A stretch of 64,000 bases of DNA from Morinoia aosen (Eukaryota > Arthropoda > Malacostraca > Amphipoda > Talitridae): positions 32,978,183 through 33,042,182 of the forward strand of contig CM059560.1 in NCBI GenBank assembly GCA_030386875.1, given 5' to 3'. Positions 11,136-21,480 of this stretch are shown piece after piece. Within the stretch, counting starts at the first letter, position 1. The number at the start of each line of letters is the position of its first letter. The notes below the pieces were generated by a model. It saw only the letters and a list, made by a program, of their open reading frames with translations. It ran no database searches and was not told the origin of the DNA. The position numbers and the translations under genes were made by a program.

Positions 11136-14100
11136 CCAGTAAATCAGAGTGAGAATTTAAATAACTTTTCAGTAATAATCCACTAAAATCTAGTACTCTG
11201 TGTAAACTTTCTCATGTGTGTCGTAACCAACCGGTTCCGCCCCTGACAGAAGTCAATCAATGCCTTTATGCTGAATTTAGTTGAGCATAAGATCTGTGCT
11301 GCCTCACACTGAAACTTTTAAGATTTTCATGATAATTAAAATTTTTAAGTGGATTCGACTGTGCAAGGCTTATTATGAATTTAAGATTATTCAATCCCAG
11401 CTGCCTTCAGCTGGGGGAACTGTATTACATTAAGTATCTGTAGATTTTAAGGGAACACGTGGATTAAATGCAATTTTTTTGTAGTCTGAACGGTTACATG
11501 TTGCCAATAAAATAATTTTTATTATCAGTTTGAGCGCGCATTGAATTTTGAGCTTACATTTTTGTAATCGTTGATTGCCCAAATAGGAATTTCAAGTTAA
11601 TACTCACCATGATAAATTGAAACTTTTAATAATTTTGTCAACACTGGAATATACAACCCAGTTGGAGTTATTCCTAAGGTGTTACGGATGATTAAAGGAA
11701 GAATTTTTCTATGTCAAATTGAGAATTTCATGAAGTCAGCTACAAAACTCGATGTATAAATTTCGTTTTGAAAGTGCAAGCGTTCTCCATTCAATATTTT
11801 TATTAACACTTAAATGATGCTGTCCATTCTCGTCGGTAATTCAAACTGAATTATTGTGTAATACTGAGAGTGTGTTTTTGCTTAGGCAAAGTTAACGAGA
11901 TAGCTTCACGGAAATATGAGCGTTTCACATTACGAAATGTACAATATTCGAGATGGAGACTTTATTTTCTGTTAGATGGATTTAATACAGCGTGAGAATT
12001 GCGATGAAAGGCATTGCAGTGAATACATGGAATTTATCTTAAGAATACGGATCAGCGTGACAGTCTGCGGTGCAGCGAAGCTATGTAATTTTATTGCTGT
12101 TCTGAGTCGAGGCAATGGAATTCTCTTGTGCGTCAACTTAAGTGTGGTATTACGTGAGGTCATGATGTAGGATATGAAAGCAGGAAATGTCAGAGAGTAT
12201 GGTCAGTAACATTGATTTATAAAGGTGTCGTATCAAAATGACGAGTTTTTTTTTGAGCCAAGCTAGTGAAGGTGTTTCGGCGCCGTTGTGTGGGAATTTC
12301 TTGATCACTCTTTCCCCATAATGTTGTTGACGCTGACGCTGGTTATTCTCAAACATCATTGGTATGCGTCATTAATTTCATTTTTTTTTGTTTGTTCATT
12401 GTTCTGTAGGCATGATAATTATTAGGGTGATAATTCCCTTAATGCGTTGTTTAACGACGTTAGTGAAAACTTTGGAAACGGAAAAAAATATATACAAATC
12501 GTGTGTACGAACGATTTCGTCGAGCAACGTGGAATCATTTAAATGTGCTGCACTGACTCTGGGGCTGAGAATCGGATAAAATTTTGTGTCATGTCTATTT
12601 TGCATTTTTGTGTCAGTGTTATCACAATGTCAGATCGTCTGAAGAGCCTTTCGGCGTAGTAAGGCGTAAAGTTTGACGGGTTGTTAACACTACATTTTGT
12701 CTATTTATGCATTTTGTTTGTGTGTCGGGGTTGTCAAAATGTCGGATCGTTAGAAAAGCCTTCGCGGCAGAGTATAACGTAAAGTTCGATGTGGTAACAA
12801 TACCCAATTTATATGTGTTTTTTTTTATTGGTGCGGATTCAGGATTTCGGCCTAAGTGGCAATTCTCCTGCTAGTTCGTACGTCATGAGCAAGAATGTTT
12901 TATTTTATCCGAAACATTTAGGTGATTCAACTGATTAGTGACACCGTCGAACGAATTTCGGCTTTTGTCTAGAGTTGGTTGAGAATACCGGAAATTAAAT
13001 ATTTTATGTATGTATGTAGGGATTCTTCGCGTAGCTCACGTCCGCCTCAATAAGGCAGATTTTGAAGGAAACCGAGGAACAATTCTTACGTTGATCGACC
13101 ATGTAATGCGCTGTCTCTCGATTACAAAGTAACCATGTTAGACAATCAAACGCGTATTTTACGGAAGGAGACCCTTAGCAATTTAACGTGCACCTCAGGG
13201 GTTTACGTTATGCTAGTCGACGAGCAGACTGAGAACCAAAACCTGAAGGTCTTCGCAAATAAATGTGCTTCATTTTCTACAATTATGATGAAAGAGCTGA
13301 TGAGCTCCTACGTGGGAGTCCAACGCGCATTTTGACGCAGTAATCTACAGGATTTGTCCGCGAATTGACGCAACGAGGATCTACGGAATTTTCCACAAGT
13401 TCACGTGACGCCAAGGATGAATTTTTTTTTTAATGGAAAAGCTTCAGTAACTTCGATTCTCAGCAGGGGGCCCTCCCCATGATCAGTAGCAAGCCGAAGA
13501 GCAGTGGCACGTCACAGGAACAACAACAGCAAGCTGTAGCTAGACGCACAGTGGAGGAGCAACAGCAAGTTTTATCCAGGAGAAGACGACAAATTTTGCG
13601 ACACAGGATGAAATAATAATGAGGAAGAAAACTTGAGGTTGGAAAATCACCTCCATTTTGAGATTTTGTTTTTAGGTGGATTGCAATCGAGAAAGCTGAA
13701 AGGATGTCTCTGCTTGTACCAAATTCGCCTGTTTACGATCTCTAACTTAGATGTTTATCTATGTCGATGGATTTGCCGAGAGCAAGTCGTGAATAATAAG
13801 ATGTCGTGTGTGTTTTATTTTGTGCGTTCATGTTGTCCGATTTATGCGTTATCTTTGATGTGTTCTTTTCTCCTTGCGTTCTATAATAATGTGTATGAGA
13901 AATGTGCGTTTCAAGTAATTAGGTGTGTGTCAGGTATTAATGAATTTTTTTTTACAAAATGCATCAACATCGGTGTGTTGCAAGAAGGTAAATCATGAGG
14001 TGAAATGTAGGGATAATTTGATGTCGGGAAAAATGAAATGATTGAATAAGGGGGGCGAATATTTTCTAAATTTTTAACGTAAGGGGTACGTCACGGTTAT

Positions 14101-14174
14101 AATTGAAATTAACGGGTGAAAATATGTAACAACTTTGCAAGTTGGCACAAATTTTTCTGGGGCGAAGCGGGTAT
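11136..14174. other. Rest of the region between the LTR-like copies
   Basis: No gene of a known family. The plus frame at 13633-13998 (121 codons, begins at TTG) is Cys/Phe/Leu-rich and looks like chance. A CAACAACAACAGCAAG-rich stretch at about 13525-13580 could be a remnant of Gln-rich coding sequence. Just before copy 2 the purine-rich GGGGCGAAGCGGG (about 14159-14171) is a possible but imperfect polypurine tract. Confidence 0.4.
12583..12806 (+). repeat. Diverged local duplication, ~112-bp unit, two copies
   Basis: The stretch containing ACAATGTCAGATCGTCTGAA and GGCGTAAAGTTTGACGG (first unit, from about 12583) is repeated with substitutions as AAAATGTCGGATCGTTAGAA and ACGTAAAGTTCGATG (second unit, from about 12695). 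Both begin with TTTTGT..TCTATTT..GCATTTT. It is an old tandem duplication of unknown nature. Confidence 0.75.
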
Positions 14175-15931
14175 TGTGAGGAAATACTACTCTCATAAAA
14201 TGTATAAAATGTTTTTGGGAAATTTTTGAGAAATACTCTCGTAAAATATTTTTTTGGGGAAACATGCTCGTAAAATGTTTTTTTGGGAAAATACTTCACT
14301 TCATGAAAATGTCAAAACCGTTATCACTGGTATTCTTGAGCGTGAGAATGTGGACCAAAGTTTACCCGTGTGTATAAGGTCAATTCTTCAATGTTCTGTC
14401 GGAAAACAAGCAGCGATTGTTTGAGCGATACAGCAGAGGCTGGCGCGGCATAAAAAAAAAGCTGAGCCGGAATAGAGGGGAGTCATATTTCACGGTCTCA
14501 AGAGACCAGCATTTCACCAGACTGAGAGCGCAGGCATCGTGAACAACTCAAACACACAACACACATCGAAGCACACACATACACACACAACACAAGCGCA
14601 CACATGGCACACAGGGCGAGACTTCGGAGGGCAAGAGGCGGACGTGACGTAGGGACAGAGTCCCACACGACCTGAGCCAATCACCGCTCGCCAAAGGAAT
14701 GACGCGAGAAGGTGTGTCTGAGCACACACCAATGGGAGGCCCAGACGTCAGAACAAACAAGGATCCCGCCAATCAGGATGCAGATACGGCCTCTGTAGAA
14801 TGGAATGTTCGAGATCGATCTCGAAGGAAGAAAGGGAAATACTTATAAGGGGTTGGGATGAAGCCTCGAGAGGGATTTCCGCTCAGTGACGCTACGAGAG
14901 AGACGCATAATCAAGGAGGGGTTTGCAGCCGGAATACCGGCAGACGCCGGTATTACCCGGCATTATACCAAGTCCGGTGTTGACTGCAAGTGAAGAGCGC
15001 CGCCGGCACACTTTCGACATGAGCAGCCAAAATCCAACATCTAAAGTGAAAGTTAACCATCGAAGTTTCGAGAGGAGGCGTCCAGTGTATCAACAAACTT
15101 AAAAGTACTGACGTGCGTCAGGAGCCATTCGTAGCACAGCAGCGAGGCAGCGGTAATCGGCAAGCGTAAATGTCGTCAGCGACGGAGCATTCAGACATCT
15201 CTGCATCGGGGTCGAACTCACAGGCAACTTCAGCGTCAAGATTTCGAGCCACGCAATTGCCAACGTTGCGAGTATCAACAGTCAAGTTCGTTCACCATCA
15301 ATACGAAGATCAGCGCACAAAACTACAGTGAACTGGCTCACCAACGCTTCAAGGAATCCTGGGCTGATACAAACTCTTAAAAGATTCCAGACGCCAGGGC
15401 AGCAGCGAATACGAGTAGAAATACCGGCAGCACGAAGATGGAGCGGTGGAAGGTACCGCTGCAGCACGTTAGCGAGACAGCAGCACAGGACAGCAGCTAT
15501 TCTCAGCAACGACGAAGGAAATCAGCGAGTGAGCGACAGCACATCGGCAGTGAATATCTATCAGTGAATTACTTATTATCAGAAATGGCGAGTGTTTTAT
15601 GGGTATGGGTATGGGTTAGGTGGTGATAAAACTTCAATTTCAGATGTAGAACAGCACCCAGAAAAGTGCTTTTCAAAGTGTTGCGCAAAATCATATAAAT
15701 TATTGGCAAGCGGTTTCCTGTGTTTATTTAGTCGAGGATCGAATTCACGTTGTGAATGGTGCGACGCTTCATATGATTCGACACCTTGTCACAATTACAG
15801 GTTAAATCGTGATGTGTCATTCTCGTAAATATTATGCTTGTGTTGCTGTGGAGCCCGCGATTTTGTGGATGCGTAATTTGTTGTCAACGAAGGAGTATTG
15901 GTAACTTGAATTCTCAGTAAGCATCACATTT
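14175..15931 (+). mobile_element. LTR-like dispersed repeat, copy 2
   Basis: Second direct copy of the 7713-9478 repeat, starting TGTGAGG. Differences are few: small T-run changes near the left end, ATCGATCTCG for ATCAATTTCG near 14815, loss of TGTG near 15329, and a rearranged GGGTATGGGTATGGGTTAGG near 15600. TATA motif at 14844, hairpin at 14933-14954, ATG at 15170, stop at 15329-15331, and a second open stretch to 15567. Near-identity of the copies means they are young or have been homogenised by gene conversion. Confidence 0.6.
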
Positions 15932-16110
15932 ATATCATATCGTGTTTAAAGTCTTATGACGGTAGATATGAGTGTGCCTTTCATTAACGCAGTTGTGCTC
16001 TCTCATGTCAATTCTGTCTAAATGACTTGTGCATATACCCACGTGTTCATCTCAAAAATAAATGTGTTTTAATCTTTCAAAGTTTGTTATTCTCCCCATG
16101 CTTGTCAACT
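15932..16110 (+). repeat. Diverged right-hand extension of repeat copy 2
   Basis: Matches 9479-9645 at visibly lower identity. It contains AATAAATG at about 16059, followed by a T/G-rich stretch, a possible poly(A) signal that copy 1 lacks (AAGAAATTC there). Confidence 0.55.
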
Positions 16111-17204
16111 CAGTATTCGCGGAGTACACACCAATTAAACACTGTTAATTTCCCACCTTTCTGTCCAACTCTCAGACTGTGTATTTCATATCTTTATTTT
16201 TCTTTCCTTTGCTTTCGGGGGTTTCAATTCCTCCTGCGTTACGTGCTCTGACCGAGCTACGTTCCGTAACACTACTTATTGTGTCAATCACTTTATGGCA
16301 CACTTATCAAGCGTTCTGCTCCATTTTTAAAAAACAAGGAGACGATATTGAGTTTATCCTTAGGCATAAGGAATAAGTACTCATTACTTGTTGCAAAAAT
16401 AGAGTTTTGTAAGAACTAGTACTTCGAAAATAAGAGATTTTTTTAGATTCTGTGTCACTTACACGTACGTAAAATTCTCGCTGCGGAGTAAGGTGTTCTT
16501 TCTTAATTCAAGTAGCAGAAATTCATGAATTCTGGGAATCAAAGAAATCCATTTTATCCCGTATTGTTTGCTAATTAGAACATCGTAGGAGCTGCAGGAG
16601 GAATTCAAACCTTCTATAGGACTGGGGGCCTGAACGAGGAAGATAATCATATTTCGCAAGCAATTCTTTGCTAAATAAAACTTTAGTATTCTTTCGTCTT
16701 GTTCCAGAGATGAAAATGGCCTAAGAGGTCGAGAGGTACATTTTTGCTCATTGAGTTCCTTTAATATTGTACTGTTATTTTTTTAGATGCATGTTTCTTT
16801 GCACTTTTATTTACCATATAACAAACGAACAGCTGCTGCTCAATGTTAAGGAACTATTTGGCTGACTATTTACGAATTTTACCCCTTATGTGGAGAAGAG
16901 AATCGTAATGGAAGAAAACACTCTCAACTGATGAACGTTTTGGAATCTCTTATCCCATAATAAACTTGAAATATGCATATTTGGCTACCTAAAGTATCAC
17001 TGACAATTTGTATCAGCCTTATTAAGCAGTAGCAATAAATCTTAAGGCTTTATCAAAAAGCCCATCCATGAAATTACACAGCCAAACAAATGAAAAGACT
17101 CTTCCTTCGCAAAACTTCTCTCATCAACTTCTACCTCATAAATGTCTGCTCAAACCTCAAATTACACATTCGCAAAATACTCTTCATTAGTGCTACTAAA
17201 TTAA
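16111..17204. other. Unique AT-rich DNA, no gene seen
   Basis: Open frames are short and overlap on both strands. Nothing was recognised. Confidence 0.45.
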
Positions 17205-17512
17205 CTCAGTAGAGAAAAATTCTTGTGGAGAAATAAGATACTGTTAAGATATTTCAAAACCAAACCATTAAAGAAATAATATAATGTTAGATCGATTAAA
17301 ATCAATTCAGTAGAGAAATAAGATATTTTCAACAAAGATTAAACTCAAGTCAATAGAGAGATAAGATAATGTCAAGGTAAATTAAATTCGTCATTAGAGA
17401 AATAAGATACTGTTGAGATCGAATAAAATTACCTGAGTGAATAAATTTGCTACCGTGAAGGAAATAAGATACTGTCAAGAACCATCAAAATCAACGCAGT
17501 AGAGAAATAAAG
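17205..17512 (+). repeat. Degenerate ~55-bp minisatellite
   Basis: GAGAAATAAGATACTGTCAAG and variants recur about six times, usually preceded by TCAATTCAGTA and followed by ATCGATTAAAAT-like sequence. Divergence between units is high, so this is an old array. Confidence 0.75.
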
Positions 17513-17941
17513 TGGAGCACTGAGGCTATAAGAAGGCCTTTATTAATTCGAGTGGCAGGCTCAGGACGCGATACATGACCTCTTATGATACGACCAACGC
17601 GAGTGAGTGCATCTTTCCTAAAAATAAACTGCGTGTTCTTGCAATTTGAACACAAATTTACGACCTCTGCAGTGCTGCACTCTGGGCGAACAGGTCAGCG
17701 CATGAAATGAAACGCGTATACGCTACTAATCACCGACGTACTTTAGAAATTATTACTCCTAGTATTTGAAGCTTCGCCGCTTTCATCAAATGTAATATCA
17801 TCCTAACGGATCCTTATCGCAATCACGGTCACCGTCGTAACTCTAGGATTTTTATGGCACGTTCGTCATCACCGCAAATTGCAGGTAGAGCTCTTATATA
17901 TACTTTTGCCCGTTGCTCATTGTTGACTCCGCGTGCACTGC

Positions 17942-18181
17942 ATGTCAGGTGCCACAGGCGTTGCCGCAGCCCTCGCCGCCTTCTGTTTTCTCGAGACCGT
18001 CTATGGCCATATTGTTGCTGCCTATGGTGTTAAAATGTTACCTAGGATTGTGCTGTTATTACCGCTGATCAGATCACTGTTGATTTTTATTTTATTACTG
18101 CTGCTGCCAATTGTACTACAGCTGTCATCAATTGCATTGCTGCTGCCTCTAATTGTATTACAGCTGCCACCAATACTATAG
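17942..18181 (+). CDS. Possible secretory leader ORF, overlapping a degenerate repeat
   Basis: ATG at 17942 begins MSGATGVAAALAAFCFLETV, which has a signal-peptide-like hydrophobic core. TATATATA at 17895-17902 lies about 45 bp upstream and could be a TATA box. From about codon 35 the frame runs into a Leu/Ile/Pro-rich stretch produced by the overlapping CTGCTGCC / ATTGTATTACAG repeats, so the C-terminal part is probably not protein. A short first exon of a secreted or cuticle-type gene would look like this, but no clear donor follows. A chance hydrophobic frame is equally possible. Confidence 0.2.
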   Translation: MSGATGVAAALAAFCFLETVYGHIVAAYGVKMLPRIVLLLPLIRSLLIFILLLLLPIVLQLSSIALLLPLIVLQLPPIL

Positions 18182-18245
18182 TTGCTGCCATTAGCTGATT
18201 ATTGCTGCCACAATTGTATTACAGCTTCCACCAATCGCATTTACT
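18060..18245 (+). repeat. Degenerate GCTGCTGCC..ATTGTATTACAGC repeats
   Basis: ATTGTATTACAGCTGCCACC and relatives recur three to four times at irregular ~40-60 bp spacing, interleaved with CTGCTGCC. The repeat explains the hydrophobic reading frame across it. Confidence 0.7.
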
Positions 18246-18649
18246 GCAGCGGACGGCTTCCGAACTTGCGTCTGGCGTAACGGACACCGCGCCAGATATC
18301 CATCAGCAGCAGCGGAGGCTAAATTACAGATCTTCCACATGATTAATCGGCGCTGATTGCTGAAGGGCCGGTGCAGAAATAATAATTGGTTGCTTGGCTT
18401 TCGAGGACGTATTAGCTCCGATTAATGATCAGGCCTGGCCAAATTAACGAGCGCTATTGCGATGCGGTGTTGCATACCATGTAATAAGTGTGATGTCTTC
18501 ATTTCATGGAACTCAATTATTGACCTTTGAAGGCAGCTTTAATGACGTATAAGTGGACTGCACAGCTTGTGATCCAAGCTTTGCGTAGATTGAAAATTTC
18601 AGTATTTAGATGGACAACTAACGAGTGCATTTTGTGATCTTCAATTTAG

Positions 18650-18789
18650 AAGCCTGGCAGTTTGTTCTGCGTCCAGCCCAGGACAGGTGAACCTGGTATT
18701 CTCAAAGGATGGAGCTTCAGAATTGAGTGAGGACAGTTTGTCTGTGCCGTGTTCATCATCTAAGCGACGGAGGCTTGAAACAAATACGG
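18650..18789 (+). CDS. Candidate internal exon, Ser-rich with basic NLS-like cluster
   Basis: One of the best exon calls in the window. Seen: branch-site consensus CTAAC at 18618-18622, acceptor ATCTTCAATTTAG ending at 18649, 140 nt open in one frame only (the other two contain stops), and a perfect donor GG/GTAAGT at 18790. The 46 codons read SLAVCSASSPGQVNLVFSKD and go on with an acidic/Ser segment (ELSEDSLS) and then SSSKRRRLET, a cluster resembling a monopartite nuclear localisation signal. Phase: one base in, one base out. Family not recognised. A nuclear or chromatin-related protein is only a guess. No partner exon could be linked. Confidence 0.45.
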
Positions 18790-21480
18790 GTAAGTGAAGC
18801 AATAAGATTCATGTCATGGGAGTTCATGGGCTTCGGTATTTACGATGATCCTGAGTAAAATTACGCGCATGCGCGTTGTTGCGCACGAATGTGTTTGAGG
18901 CGTTTGGTACCGAAACAGTTTTTCATGAATGTATCTAAAGGCTCACTAAGTCCAACAAATCTTACATTCAGCTTTTGTCTGGCTTTCGAGCGTGTTGCAG
19001 CTGCAGTTAGGTTAGTTTGAGATGGGTGAGAATAATTTAAGTTAGGGCAAGATAATCAAGGGTGAATTTGGTTAAGTTAAATATGAATATGAAAAAATGG
19101 CGCATTCTTTTGCTGAATTAAAAAACGCCATTTTTAACGTACGGGTGGACCAACGAGGCAGTAACATACCTTCTTAGTGACCACGGCTATACTATTGACC
19201 AGAAAGAAACAACGTAATTCTCGTACTTGCGTTCTCTTACCTTCATGTAATTAAGAGATTCAAAAGAAGCACTGTTAGACCCACACGATCTGTTGCGTAA
19301 TATTTTGATAGTTAACTTTTAACTTCATCCTTATGATAGATTGCAATCGCAAAATAATAAAGAAATTGCATTGAAACTTTTTTTTTCATTTTAAAATAAG
19401 AACCTCTGAATTAAAATGCTTCGAACACTTTTGGACCGGAGCGATTGATTATTTCGATAAATTTCTCCTAAGCACTTTTTCACCTATTACAAAATTTGCT
19501 CAAACGAACAAAATTAACTAAAAGACCTATGTGTAGAGAATTATAGGACTGACTCTTTTGTTGCACCGACAGCATCAACCATTGAGGCTGAAGTCACGAC
19601 CAAATTCTATTGAGAATTGTGGACAAATTTTGCTTGCTTCCCAAATTACATAAATAGAATAGCGGTGAGCAGCCATGCTCATTGTATGCGGAGCGTATGA
19701 TTTAGTTTTTTTGCCTTTGCTTGCGCAGTAACTTTTTTCAGCTCTGTCCACCCAGTTTTAAATTTTGATCACATTTTCCATTTTCGTTTGATATTTGATT
19801 TTAGATTCTGTGAGTCGAGGTCTCAAATGATGCAACAAATGCTTAGGATGCCGCAGGAGTGGTCTTCCATTTATGATAAGTTAGTTAACTGATTGTAAAA
19901 TTTCAATAATTCATAGGAATAACTAAGTAATTATTGTTGACGGTGCTGTTTCTCGAAGGAGGGTAACTTATGCTAAGCAAGATGATTTTTATGTACCTGG
20001 AATTTGTGGATCTAAGATTTCCTTAAACCAAATCCCATGAGCTTGCGGAGCATTAGTCAAGGACAGAAAAAAATAATTGCAAAATCCTGTAGCAACTTAT
20101 GAATAAAAATTGCACGAGCTATGCTTGCGAAGCTAACGAAATGAAACGTTCTCTCGCTATTTACGCGACCAAATAAAATCATCTTCAACGTTCACGTTGC
20201 TGTTGCTTGTGCTCGCCCGTAACTCAATGAGATCGCATCAGCGAACAAATTTTTTAAATGCGTCATAATTCAAGTGGGCAATCGATGATAAAAAGTTCAA
20301 TGCATAGTCTCGTACTACATAACGTAATGGAAAATCATTTTTATCATCATTCTAAGCTTCTGCTCTAATAAACAATGATTCAACTATCCAAACAATTTTA
20401 AAGTTTTAATTTTTTGGTTTATTCACCGACGTAGTTAAAAAAAGTTACTTGACATCCACAGTCGTTCGAAAAATTGCCCAGCTGACAAGTATTTCTTACG
20501 CTCAATTTTCATGTATAAATTCATGGTAATTCTAATCTGGGACTTACCTTAAGTCGAAAAACTGCTGCTTGTTTCAAAATGAGTCTGTTGCTCTGCTACC
20601 CAGCGGCCCAATTCTTGTGTTTATTCTTCCATCGAACTGAGGAAGAACAAGAAGCCGTGTTTGTTGCACCAACAACCCCTAAGTAAGTTGGACTTAATCA
20701 ATACGCTCGTATCCCCATTGGCTGCAGAGCGCTCCACTCAGCCAGCTCCCTTGATTCGTTTTATTCGTTTAGGGCCATTAAGTTTCCTAATTTTGCTGGG
20801 AGCTTTGAAGTACCACTGAAGCACCTTCTTTTCCTGCCTCTCACGAAGCTAAGTATAGGTCCAGGAAAATCTAAAAAGGAACAATGCTTTTGCTGAAATA
20901 AAATGTTGTTCGTCGCTGTTGCTTAAATTTTGGTTTCGTTTTGTCTAATCATAAATGAGATGTTGACTAGCGAAAGTAAAATATATGTTACGAAGCTGAA
21001 CGTGTTTTTACTTCTCGCTTTTTTATACATGCAACACAGACTGCACAAAACAAACGTATAAGTAATGATAATTTCCGCTACTTAGAAATAATGACTGTAG
21101 GAAAATAATGACTGTACTGTAGGAAAATTTTCGGCGAAAGAATTAGGTGTAAATTCATTCCCAACGGGGAATACTAAGTGAAGTTGAGTCCCGACTTGCA
21201 AGATTTTGATGGTTTTAAATCATTCAGCTAGAAAAAAAATAATTGAAATATATTTAATGTGGTTCGCAGCTCAGAACACAAGAGGATGCCAGGAAACATA
21301 ATAATTCAATTATACAGGGGAGCTGTAGCGTTACATTTCCAGAAAAAAGGATAACAAGATGCTAAATGAGGTGTTAGGCCCTGGAGTCACGTGCGCTACA
21401 GCATGCCGCTGACTGGAGCCCAGTCTCCGTACCTCTGTTCGCTTGTGTGCCGCCGAGACTTCCAAGCTTGAAGGAATAGG
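18790..21480. other. Unique AT-rich DNA, presumed intron or intergenic
   Basis: No further exon with both edges convincing was found. The stretch next to the 40-bp array (about 21370-21480) is GC-richer and not repetitive. Confidence 0.45.

Noticed and set aside
13633-13998. 121-codon plus frame before repeat copy 2
   Set aside because: No ATG start, skewed Cys/Phe/Leu composition, no motif and no exon edges.
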